In this document: positions 6,975 through 14,191 of the stretch, one piece after another
Layout of the letters: every line of letters begins with the position of its first letter
How positions within the stretch are numbered: the stretch's first letter is position 1
NCBI GenBank assembly: GCA_043801855.1
Contig: JAZDLQ010000091.1
Location: 1-16,304 of the forward strand
Length of the DNA: 16,304 bases
Direction: 5' to 3'
Origin: CAYTWW01 sp043801855
Lineage (GTDB): Archaea; Nanobdellota; Nanobdellia; Woesearchaeales; GW2011-AR15
The notes under the pieces: generated by a model
What the model saw: the letters and a program-made list of their open reading frames with translations, nothing else
Databases searched by the model: none
Told to the model about the DNA's origin: nothing
Program-made: the position numbers and the translations under genes

Positions 6975-7997
6975 TTATTCCAGCAAATTTTCATAAAGAA
7001 GAAAATATTGCTTTGCTATCTCTTTCCAATCATAAATGGCGCTTTTTTTCCTTGCGTTCTTTTCAAGGTTATGCTTTAATTTATCATCTTCCATAAGAGT
7101 TACAATAGCATGCTTAAGGCTTTCTTCATCTTTTGGTGGGATAATTATTCCGCTCTTGCCGTTCTCAATTATTTCAGAAAACCCTTTTTCAGTTGCTATT
7201 ATGGCTTTTCCGCATGATAATGCTTCAAGACCGACAAGAGGCATATTTTCCCAATGTGAAGGAAAAACGCAAATTCTAGCTTTTTGCACAAGATGAATGA
7301 GCTCTGTACCATTCTTATATCCTAAATTTTTAGTATTTGGCAGGTTCAGCTTGTAGGAAAGATGCCCTTCTCCTGCAAACCAAAATTCATAATTTGGAAG
7401 CGACTTAGCCACATTGACTAGCTCAAAAAATCCTTTTCTTTCAATGTATCTTCCATAAAAAAAAATGTAATTCTCTGTTTTGTTGCTTGAAGGTACAAAC
7501 TCACCTGTATCAACACCATTTGCAATATACTTAACACTTCTCTCAAAGCTTTTTTGTGCCTCTTCCAGCAGCCAATGGCTTGGTGAAGTTATTGCAGTTG
7601 CACTTTTTAACGCTACTTTTGTATAATATTTTTCGTACCATCTCAAATTGTATACTTCGTCTCCATGACAGGTAAGTATTTTTACACCAGGCTTATTCCT
7701 GAAAAGATACAGCCAGGGCAACAGGATATGGACATGAATAATGTCATATGACTTTTTATTAAAAAGGTCATCAACAGTTTTTTTCCCTATAGTGGAATAA
7801 TAGAGTGTCAGAAGCGGTTTTTTTGGAAAATAGTGAATATTTACATTTTCTCTCTTCTCAAATTTCTTATCTCCTATTGTTGCAATATCAACTTCAACAT
7901 TTTTATATTCTGCCATGCGCCTTGCTATTTCCCAAACTACTTTTTCAGCCCCCCCTGCAATTGGCGGAATATAGGTTGATGCAAACAGAATTTTCAT
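6975..7997 (-). CDS. GT4 family glycosyltransferase (last gene of minus operon)
   Basis: This 340-residue GT-B protein of family GT4 retains its donor through the C-terminal Rossmann domain. The N-terminal acceptor domain opens MKILFASTYIPPIAGGAEKV (1-20), with the glycine loop of the family. HVHILLPW (88-95) and LTCHGDEVY (108-116) follow. The C-terminal half has FFYGRYIERKGF (179-190) and the E-x7-E motif ENMPLVGLE (250-258), which binds the nucleotide sugar. No membrane span. The start shares ATGA with the stop of the GT4 gene before it (4-bp overlap), so translation is coupled. Its N-terminus resembles that neighbour (MKIL..T...PP...GG), perhaps a tandem duplication. The sugar and acceptor cannot be deduced. 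The stop lies 4 bp from the stop of the convergent GT-C gene. Confidence 0.88.
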   Translation of the reverse strand: MKILFASTYIPPIAGGAEKVVWEIARRMAEYKNVEVDIATIGDKKFEKRENVNIHYFPKKPLLTLYYSTIGKKTVDDLFNKKSYDIIHVHILLPWLYLFRNKPGVKILTCHGDEVYNLRWYEKYYTKVALKSATAITSPSHWLLEEAQKSFERSVKYIANGVDTGEFVPSSNKTENYIFFYGRYIERKGFFELVNVAKSLPNYEFWFAGEGHLSYKLNLPNTKNLGYKNGTELIHLVQKARICVFPSHWENMPLVGLEALSCGKAIIATEKGFSEIIENGKSGIIIPPKDEESLKHAIVTLMEDDKLKHNLEKNARKKSAIYDWKEIAKQYFLLYENLLE

Positions 7998-9172
7998 TTT
8001 TTACAGATATTATCTATTAAGCTAAAATAAGATTTGAAATATTTGTCTTCAGAAAAATAATCTTCATATATTTTCTCTATTTTTTTTTCATTGTATATTT
8101 TTAAGTTAGTAGATTCCAATAGCTCTTCAAGCTCGTCAAAAGAGTGGAATATTAATTTACTGCCGATTTTTCCGACAATCTCAGGTATTCCTCCTTTGTC
8201 CGAACCTATTACAGGCTTTCCATAAGATAACGCTTCAAGAGCAATAGTCGGAAAGTTCTCTTCACAGACAGAAGGAATAATAACTGCATTGCAACCTCTA
8301 ATAAAAGAGTGCAACTCATTAGGCTTAAGCCATCCGACATAATTAATATTGTCCAATGATTCTCTTTGTACTTCTGCTTTTAACGGACCATCTCCGGCAA
8401 TAATTAGATTTTTTTTATTTTTCTTAAAAATGCTAATTAGTTCCATAATTCCTTTTTCATTCTCAAGAATACCGGCAAACAGGAAATAATTTCCTTTTTT
8501 GTACTTTGCATTTATTTCATTTTCTATAGTTTTATTTTCTGTAGTTATGAAATTGTATATTATTCTGCATTTCTTAAATTCCTTTGAAATGGCATTTGCC
8601 ATAAAATCACTTGGGCATATTATTGCATCAATATCGCTTGCATGCTTCTTAAAACCCTGAAATATGCGTGCAACCGGATAAGGCTTTCTGTCCCTCAGAC
8701 AGCAGGAGAAGCAGCCTTTTTTGGCATCGCAGACCCTGCCTTGTGAAAATCTGCTGAATTTTGGGCACACAAGCCAGTAATCATGGGCGGTATAAAGGTT
8801 TACGTAACCGCCAAGCTTTTTTAGAATGCCTTCACCAAGAAGCGAGATATTATGGTGATGAACAACATCAAAATTGTTATTTTTTATTAGTCGCTCAAAG
8901 TAACCAAATGTATATGGCATTGTTGTCAACGAGTAATTCAGGATAGGCTCGAATTTGCCAAGGGGCGAACTTAAGGGATGAAATGTAACGTTATTCAGGT
9001 TTTCAATTCCATTGAAGTTTCCTTTTTTCTTAAATTTATAGGCATCAACAGAAAACATCACATGCACGTTATGTCCTCTTTTAGCAAGCCCTTCTGCAAG
9101 ATATTTTACATGCACAGCATCTCCCCCTATATGATATGGCGGATAGAAAGAAGTTGTTAATAGGATTTTCAT
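7994..9172 (-). CDS. GT4 family glycosyltransferase with cysteine cluster
   Basis: This 392-residue GT-B enzyme carries the glycine-rich start MKILLTTSFYPPYHIGGDAV. HHHNISLLGEG (105-115) and TAHDYWLVCPKF (128-139) follow. The nucleotide-sugar E-x7-E motif is ENFPTIALE (305-313), and GSDKGGIPEIV lies at 323-333. Residues C136, C148, C154, C157 and C158 form a cluster after HDYW, seen in a subgroup of GT4 enzymes and possibly binding metal; that function is inference. The start is the ATG at 9172, not the GTG at 9181: the GTG lies inside an AGGTGA ribosome binding site that directly follows the upstream stop and sits 5 nt before the ATG. Its 3' end overlaps the next GT4 start by ATGA. It probably adds one sugar of the glycan on the cytoplasmic face. 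Confidence 0.87.
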   Translation of the reverse strand: MKILLTTSFYPPYHIGGDAVHVKYLAEGLAKRGHNVHVMFSVDAYKFKKKGNFNGIENLNNVTFHPLSSPLGKFEPILNYSLTTMPYTFGYFERLIKNNNFDVVHHHNISLLGEGILKKLGGYVNLYTAHDYWLVCPKFSRFSQGRVCDAKKGCFSCCLRDRKPYPVARIFQGFKKHASDIDAIICPSDFMANAISKEFKKCRIIYNFITTENKTIENEINAKYKKGNYFLFAGILENEKGIMELISIFKKNKKNLIIAGDGPLKAEVQRESLDNINYVGWLKPNELHSFIRGCNAVIIPSVCEENFPTIALEALSYGKPVIGSDKGGIPEIVGKIGSKLIFHSFDELEELLESTNLKIYNEKKIEKIYEDYFSEDKYFKSYFSLIDNICKK

Positions 9173-9177
9173 TGCAT

Positions 9178-9183
9178 TCACCT
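9178..9183 (-). promoter_or_regulatory. Shine-Dalgarno AGGTGA for the GT4 gene starting at 9172
   Basis: AGGTGA lies 5 nt before the ATG at 9172 and begins in the last base of the upstream TAA stop. It explains why a GTG at 9181 is not the start. Confidence 0.7.
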
Positions 9184-10352
9184 TATACTTTGTTGAGCCC
9201 TGTTTTAACCATAAAATTTGTTATTTTCCATTGGATTTTTTCAGGAATATACCTCTTAATGAAGCTTCTTAAGAAAAATTTTATTTTGAAGGTTAAGAAG
9301 ATATAGGTGCCCTGCAAGTTTTTATTAGCAATAATTAGTTCTGATGTAGTCCTATGGTCTGTTGAAAATTTTTTTTTATATTCTTCTTCTCCTCTTAAAA
9401 AGTCATATTCGAATATGTTTTTTCTAAAGCAGTCAATGAATACATTTGAGTGGGCAACTCTTCCTACGCCATATTTTAAATAGGCATCTTCAGGTAATAT
9501 CGCTGATGAATAGCCACACCTTTTTTTGTTAAATTCAAGACAAAAGTTATAGGACACAGGCTTTTCGTTTAATTCTAAAAAATACAAATATAGCCTGGAT
9601 TTATTTAAAAGAACTCCAGCTACTTCCCTAATGAAACCAACCATTTTTTTGCTTGAAAAAGCGCCAGGCAGTCCACGCTCATTCCATCTTCTTCTGTTGA
9701 TATTTACCATTGTATCAACAGCAGACTCAAGTTCGCCTGAGTTTACAATAACTCGTTCTTTTACCTTAAAGTCAGCGTCTAAATTTCTTTTATCTTTATT
9801 CAGCCTTTGCCTAACACTTCTCCTTAAGCTTGTAAAATAGTCTTCATATTTTCCTTTCAAAGAGATATAATAAATAGTTCTAGTTATGTCAAATGCATAA
9901 AGAGAAGAACTATTGCCTATTTTTTCTTTGAAAAGCGCGCAGAGAGGAGATTCGCTATGAAAATCAGACAGATGAATAAAATCATATTTTTTCTTTTCAT
10001 TATGAATATATGATGCAAAGGACTCAATGCATTTTGCTTCATGCCCTTTCTTAACAATAAAATCCAAATACTCTGAGCATGCTTCTTCACCGCCCATGAA
10101 TTCAAGCATCCTTAGTTTAAACACAAGCTTCACTTTTGAGATCACAAGCGGTGCAATCCCAACAAGCTCGTCATTATCATAACAAGTGAGAATAAACAGT
10201 TTTTTATCATTACCAAAATGCTTATACCATGTATATAACCAGTCATATGTCAGAAAGATATTGCTTGCTGTAGATTCATCGAGAAGTTTTTCCCATCGGC
10301 CAGATAGTGAATTGAACTCTTCGTTTGAATCTATTGGCTGAATCCTTACCAT
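9183..10352 (-). CDS. FemAB/CelD-type GNAT-fold acyltransferase (second copy)
   Basis: This 389-residue Acetyltransf_6 (CelD/BcsL, FemAB-like) protein is a paralogue of the one at 1385-2422. It has SNIFLTYDWLYTWYKHF at about 30-46, ELVGIAPLV at 62-70, a basic helix LRRSVRQRLNKDKRNL at 176-191, PVSYNFCLE at 265-273 and the C-terminal signature YDFLRGEEEYKKKFS at 316-330. Predicted to be cytoplasmic, with an extra hydrophobic/basic tail after residue 345 that may touch the membrane. It probably N-acylates or aminoacylates an amino sugar; a deacetylase-like gene two genes upstream could supply the free amine. Its ATG overlaps the radical SAM stop by 7 nt, with a GAGG motif 7 nt before it (10360-10363). 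Substrate unknown. Confidence 0.82.
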   Translation of the reverse strand: MVRIQPIDSNEEFNSLSGRWEKLLDESTASNIFLTYDWLYTWYKHFGNDKKLFILTCYDNDELVGIAPLVISKVKLVFKLRMLEFMGGEEACSEYLDFIVKKGHEAKCIESFASYIHNEKKKYDFIHLSDFHSESPLCALFKEKIGNSSSLYAFDITRTIYYISLKGKYEDYFTSLRRSVRQRLNKDKRNLDADFKVKERVIVNSGELESAVDTMVNINRRRWNERGLPGAFSSKKMVGFIREVAGVLLNKSRLYLYFLELNEKPVSYNFCLEFNKKRCGYSSAILPEDAYLKYGVGRVAHSNVFIDCFRKNIFEYDFLRGEEEYKKKFSTDHRTTSELIIANKNLQGTYIFLTFKIKFFLRSFIKRYIPEKIQWKITNFMVKTGLNKV

Positions 10353-11758
10353 CTAGCGTCCTCAGACGATTCAAAAAAATACTTCCTGATTGACTTAAAA
10401 GTGTATAGTATTCCCGGCACAATATCATGCGGATTTCTCAGCACCAATAAAACATTTTTTATAAACCATATTGGGTTTTTATAGATGGTAAAATATGCTT
10501 TTTTACACATTTCTTTTAGTTCCAGCTCGCTAAACACGGTAAATGGTATGAACTTCTTATGGTTAATTATATCCCACATTGCCTTTTTCTCATCTATTGC
10601 CTTATCTTTAACCAAATTAAAAAATTCAGTTCCGGGGTATGGGAAGAAGATATTTATTTCCATGCTTGACGGAAGAGTTTTTTTAAGAAAAGCAATAGTC
10701 TCGGCAAATGTCTCTTTTGACTCACCGGGAAGGCCGACTATAAAGCTGCAGTGTACCTTGATTCCTACTTTGTAGCAGTCTTCCAGCGCTTTCATATTCT
10801 GCTCAACTGTTGTGCCTTTATTTGCACTATCAAGTATTTTTTGGCTTCCTGATTCAATGCCAAGCGAAAGCCCTCTGCATCCGCTTTTTTTCATGACCTT
10901 AAGGAGCTCATAGTCAAGCAGATTGGTCCTGCTATTGCAATACCATTTGATTTTCAGCCGTTTAAGCTCATCGCATATGGTTAGTACTCTATCCCTATCA
11001 ATAGTAAATGTCTCATCAAAGAACATAACCAGATTAATTTTGAACTTCTCTTTCAAGTATTTTAACTCCTGCACTATACTTTCTGCTGATCTTTTAAATA
11101 TCTTGGTTTTTGCTGAAGTGCAGTATTTGCATGAAAAAGGGCATCCTTTTGAAGAATACATGATTGTAAATGGCTTTCCGTGAGGAACATTGGTATAATA
11201 TGGGTTAAGCGAAGGAAGGAGATCATACGCAGGAATCGGTAGCTTATCCCAGTCAAACTCAATTTTTTTGCTTTCACTGACAATGATTTTTTTATTTCTT
11301 CGAAAAGTTATTCCTTGCACCTGTTTTGGGTCTAAATTACTGTCTACAATGTCAGGAATGACATTAATATATTCGCCGTTAACAAACATGTCAATGTCAG
11401 AATACTTCTCAAGCACAAGATTCGGCAGCATCTTTAAGGCATAGCAAATTCCGACAGTTTTTCCTTTTGGATTCATATTTTTAAATTTCGTAGCTGCTGA
11501 TATGTCGTGATCGATTGTAAAAGGAGTAAAGCGAAATACCAATAGTTCAAAATTTTTCATATCTATATTCTCATATGGAATATCAAAGCCATTTGCATCA
11601 ATTAAAACTACAACATGTCCTTTCTCCCTTAAAATTGCAGCTATTTGCATCAGGCTATAAGGCGGAAGTACTGAATGTTTTTCAACCATTTCGCAGCGCT
11701 CTTCCCTAATAACGGATTTACCTTCGTATCTTGGCGGATTTAATAATAAAATTCTCAT
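10346..11758 (-). CDS. Radical SAM enzyme with N-terminal B12-binding domain (COG1032-like)
   Basis: This 470-residue protein has a Rossmann-like B12-binding domain at about 1-140, opening MRILLLNPPRYEGKS, with PPYSLMQIAAILREKGH at 32-48. A radical SAM domain follows. The cluster motif CPFSCKYC gives C206, C210 and C213, the CxxxCxxC that holds the 4Fe-4S cluster. FFDETFTID (246-254), GIESGSQK (300-307) and FIVGLPGES (339-347) are the usual SAM-binding and barrel strands. The base-off DxHxxG histidine motif is not seen, as in many members of this class. Such enzymes methylate or rearrange unactivated carbons. In this locus a sugar or lipid-carrier modification is likely, but the substrate is unknown. 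The ATG is chosen over a GTG three codons upstream because AGGTG (11765-11769) lies 6 nt before it. The gene starts 1 nt after the preceding stop. Confidence 0.88.
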   Translation of the reverse strand: MRILLLNPPRYEGKSVIREERCEMVEKHSVLPPYSLMQIAAILREKGHVVVLIDANGFDIPYENIDMKNFELLVFRFTPFTIDHDISAATKFKNMNPKGKTVGICYALKMLPNLVLEKYSDIDMFVNGEYINVIPDIVDSNLDPKQVQGITFRRNKKIIVSESKKIEFDWDKLPIPAYDLLPSLNPYYTNVPHGKPFTIMYSSKGCPFSCKYCTSAKTKIFKRSAESIVQELKYLKEKFKINLVMFFDETFTIDRDRVLTICDELKRLKIKWYCNSRTNLLDYELLKVMKKSGCRGLSLGIESGSQKILDSANKGTTVEQNMKALEDCYKVGIKVHCSFIVGLPGESKETFAETIAFLKKTLPSSMEINIFFPYPGTEFFNLVKDKAIDEKKAMWDIINHKKFIPFTVFSELELKEMCKKAYFTIYKNPIWFIKNVLLVLRNPHDIVPGILYTFKSIRKYFFESSEDARW

Positions 11759-11759
11759 G

Positions 11760-12785
11760 TTAAACACCTTTTAGCAATTGGTTGATGTATCTTGCATCCC
11801 TGACTGTGCTCTTTCCATTGTATATTTCACTTAATATTTCAGCGATAGACTTCATAAATATTTTGTTTATTTTCCCGTTTTGAGTATTTAGGATGTCGCA
11901 TGGATGAAAATAACCAATAATATTTGCAGATCCTTTTTCCTCTGCTTCAGCGTGTTTTTTTCTAATCATTTCTGTTATAGGCTTATTGCTCCAGAAAGGC
12001 GAAATTGTAAAGCATGAGTGTGGATTATAATTCATTCGATCAATAATGTATCCGGACTTCGACACGATTTTTGCGACAGGCTTATGAAGATGCTTATTTA
12101 AAATAGAGTTTAACCTGCTTTTTTTGTATAGCTTGTTTGCATTATTAATAGTTGAAATAGGAATTTCTACAATGTCCATGTTCCCCTCTTTTTTATAATC
12201 TGAAAAGCACGGCCTGTAAGGGACAAGCGGTGAATTTCTCCAGTCAATAATATTATCTCTTCCGCCATACATTCCTTCAGAAAAATAACCAGGGGCACAA
12301 GTCATATCAACCCTTATTCCATTTTCAGCTAGAGCATGCATTATAGAGTTAGTCATTGCGTTCCAGCCCATTCTGGAATATAAAGGATGAAAATCTAGTG
12401 TATCAGTAAATATTCTAATGGATTTCTCAACAATTTTCGACTGTTTAGATTCATTCCCCTCCTGGCACCAAATCCTGCCATCCCACGAAAGAGTATGGAT
12501 ATGGATACCTAGAATATTTTCGGCTTCTTTAAGATGAGTTATTGCTCTTTTGTTGTATTTTAAAAAAGAATCTTTTATGCATAAATCCGTCCTTAGAAAC
12601 CAAATTATTTTAAGATCATATTTATTAAATTCTGCAAGTAATTCGTTCCAGTGATTTGTCCATGTATACTTGAAAGTAGGAGTATATTCATCATAATCAG
12701 AACCTTCTTTTTCCCATCCAGGCAGATACTTTGGATGATTATCTTCTGTATCAGAGCACAGGATAAAATTTAATTCAGGCTTCAT
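11760..12785 (-). CDS. Polysaccharide deacetylase-like protein (NodB fold)
   Basis: This 341-residue protein looks like a divergent member of the NodB/CE4 superfamily. The first strand reads FILCSDTED (7-15), in the place of the usual catalytic and metal-binding Asp pair. GIHIHTLSW (93-101) supplies H95 and H97 like the HxH metal site of WalW-type deacetylases. SRMGWNAMTNSIMHAL (137-152) with ENGIRVDMT resembles the strand and helix that usually hold the conserved Arg. NIIGYFHPCDIL (288-299) carries the late His. If active it would remove an acetyl group from an N-acetylated sugar. That would provide an amine for the FemAB-like acyltransferase encoded in the same operon. The start is in ATGA overlap with the upstream GT4 stop. 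Fold fairly sure, activity inferred. Confidence 0.7.
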   Translation of the reverse strand: MKPELNFILCSDTEDNHPKYLPGWEKEGSDYDEYTPTFKYTWTNHWNELLAEFNKYDLKIIWFLRTDLCIKDSFLKYNKRAITHLKEAENILGIHIHTLSWDGRIWCQEGNESKQSKIVEKSIRIFTDTLDFHPLYSRMGWNAMTNSIMHALAENGIRVDMTCAPGYFSEGMYGGRDNIIDWRNSPLVPYRPCFSDYKKEGNMDIVEIPISTINNANKLYKKSRLNSILNKHLHKPVAKIVSKSGYIIDRMNYNPHSCFTISPFWSNKPITEMIRKKHAEAEEKGSANIIGYFHPCDILNTQNGKINKIFMKSIAEILSEIYNGKSTVRDARYINQLLKGV

Positions 12786-13999
12786 TTTTTTAAAATGCTA
12801 TAATATGCTTCTCTTGTTTTTTTTGCCATTAACTCGGATGATAGGTTTTCTTTTGCATAATTAAATGCATTTTTTCCTAGTTTTTGAGATAGGTGCCTGC
12901 TATTTAATAATTTAAGCATTGCATCTGCCAGTGCATTTTCATTTTCAGGGCTTACAAGCAACCCTGTTTCAGTATCTTTTATTAGCTCGGGAATGCCTCC
13001 GACGTTGGTTGAAATAATAGGTAAACCCGCAGTCATTGCCTCAATAATTGAATAAGGGAAGCTCTCGGTTAAGCTTGGCAGCACAAAAATATCCGCTTTT
13101 GAATATATGAAAGGCATATCTGCTTTGTCGACTGCACCAAGAAAACAGTAATTTTTGCCAGATACATTTTTTAGCATTTTTTTCCATTTGTTAATATTTC
13201 CTGGACCTGCAAAAACAAAATAAGCATCCTTTTGCTTAGCTACTATTTCAATGGCTTTCATATAAGTCACAAGGCCCTTCATATAAAGGAGCCTTCCTGT
13301 GTAGAGGATAATTGGCTTTTCTATTTTGCTTATGCCTAATAGTTCAGAATTATTTACAGTGATGTTTTTGGCATTATAGTTACTCTGGTCTATTCCGTTA
13401 TTAATAATAACAGTGTTTTTTTCACTTGGAAGATAAAATGAAATAAATTTTGAGACTGCGATGAAATTTTTCTGTTTTTTCAGGTACATCTGCTGCAATA
13501 GCTTAATATATGGATAAGCGAACCTGCTCAATATTTCAACGGGCTCGCCATTTTTTATAGCGCTAAAAACAACTGCTCTTTTGCTTACTGAGACCTGAGA
13601 ATCAATTGTCGTATGAACAGTGCACAATGTTGGTATTTTTAATTTATTAAACAACTGCAAAAAAATATCCGGCATCTGGGTTAAGTTTGCACAGTGAACC
13701 AAGTCAAAGCAATATTTTTTATGCAACTCTGAAAACTCAAATAAAAGTTTTATTTGAAAAAAATAGTTGTAGAAAAAAGTGTCATTTGCGCTTCCAACAA
13801 AATTAACCTTAATTTTATTATCAAACATCGATTCTATATCTTTTTCAGTATATTTTTCTCCTCTTTTAGGAGTGATCACAACAATATCAAGATCCTTATA
13901 TTTGGACAGTTCTTTAACCAATTCAATAGAGTAAACGCCAACTCCTCCCCAAACAGGCATGAATTCTGGCGCCAGAAACGCAATTTTTATTTTTGACAT
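12782..13999 (-). CDS. GT4 family glycosyltransferase (first gene of minus operon)
   Basis: This 405-residue GT-B glycosyltransferase begins MSKIKIAFLAPEFMPVWGGV, with the glycine loop GGVGVYS at 18-24. LVHCANLTQ at 100-108 and LCTVHTTID at 125-133 follow. The donor domain shows ILYTGRLLYMKGL (231-243), E-x7-E as ESFPYSIIE (312-320), and TNVGGIPELI (331-340). No membrane spans. The open frame runs to a TTG at 14014, but the ATG at 13999 is preferred. A TATA box (14022-14029) is centred 26-27 nt before that ATG, which implies a leaderless transcript starting at the start codon, and there is no Shine-Dalgarno motif. Its 3' end overlaps the deacetylase-like start by ATGA. It leads the operon and probably adds an early sugar. 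Confidence 0.9.
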   Translation of the reverse strand: MSKIKIAFLAPEFMPVWGGVGVYSIELVKELSKYKDLDIVVITPKRGEKYTEKDIESMFDNKIKVNFVGSANDTFFYNYFFQIKLLFEFSELHKKYCFDLVHCANLTQMPDIFLQLFNKLKIPTLCTVHTTIDSQVSVSKRAVVFSAIKNGEPVEILSRFAYPYIKLLQQMYLKKQKNFIAVSKFISFYLPSEKNTVIINNGIDQSNYNAKNITVNNSELLGISKIEKPIILYTGRLLYMKGLVTYMKAIEIVAKQKDAYFVFAGPGNINKWKKMLKNVSGKNYCFLGAVDKADMPFIYSKADIFVLPSLTESFPYSIIEAMTAGLPIISTNVGGIPELIKDTETGLLVSPENENALADAMLKLLNSRHLSQKLGKNAFNYAKENLSSELMAKKTREAYYSILKK

Positions 14000-14021
14000 T
14001 TTTACTATTAACAAGTAGTAG

Positions 14022-14029
14022 TATTTAAA
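14022..14029 (-). promoter_or_regulatory. TATA box of the minus glycan operon; leaderless start predicted
   Basis: On the minus strand the sequence reads ATATATTTAAATAC; the core TTTAAATA is centred about 26.5 nt before the ATG at 13999. This is the standard archaeal TATA-to-transcript-start distance, so transcription should begin at or next to the start codon. It faces away from the promoter at 14104-14111. Confidence 0.65.
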
Positions 14030-14103
14030 TATATCGTTTAATTGTGAATACTTACTAAAGAAAATAGTATGTTTTATAAGATATATATTTCAAAATAACA
14101 ATC

Positions 14104-14111
14104 TTTATATA
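14104..14111 (+). promoter_or_regulatory. TATA box of the S-layer-like gene
   Basis: TTTATATA is a full match to the archaeal TATA consensus. It predicts a transcript start near 14134 and a leader of about 58 nt with a Shine-Dalgarno site (GAGGT, 14180-14184, 7 nt before the ATG). In contrast to the divergent operon it would be a leadered mRNA. Confidence 0.65.
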
Positions 14112-14191
14112 TAATGAATTTACTTTAGAGTAACAACAATAGCCGAAAGACTATTTTCGAAGGTTTCAAGTTAAAAAGTGAGGTTTGAAAA

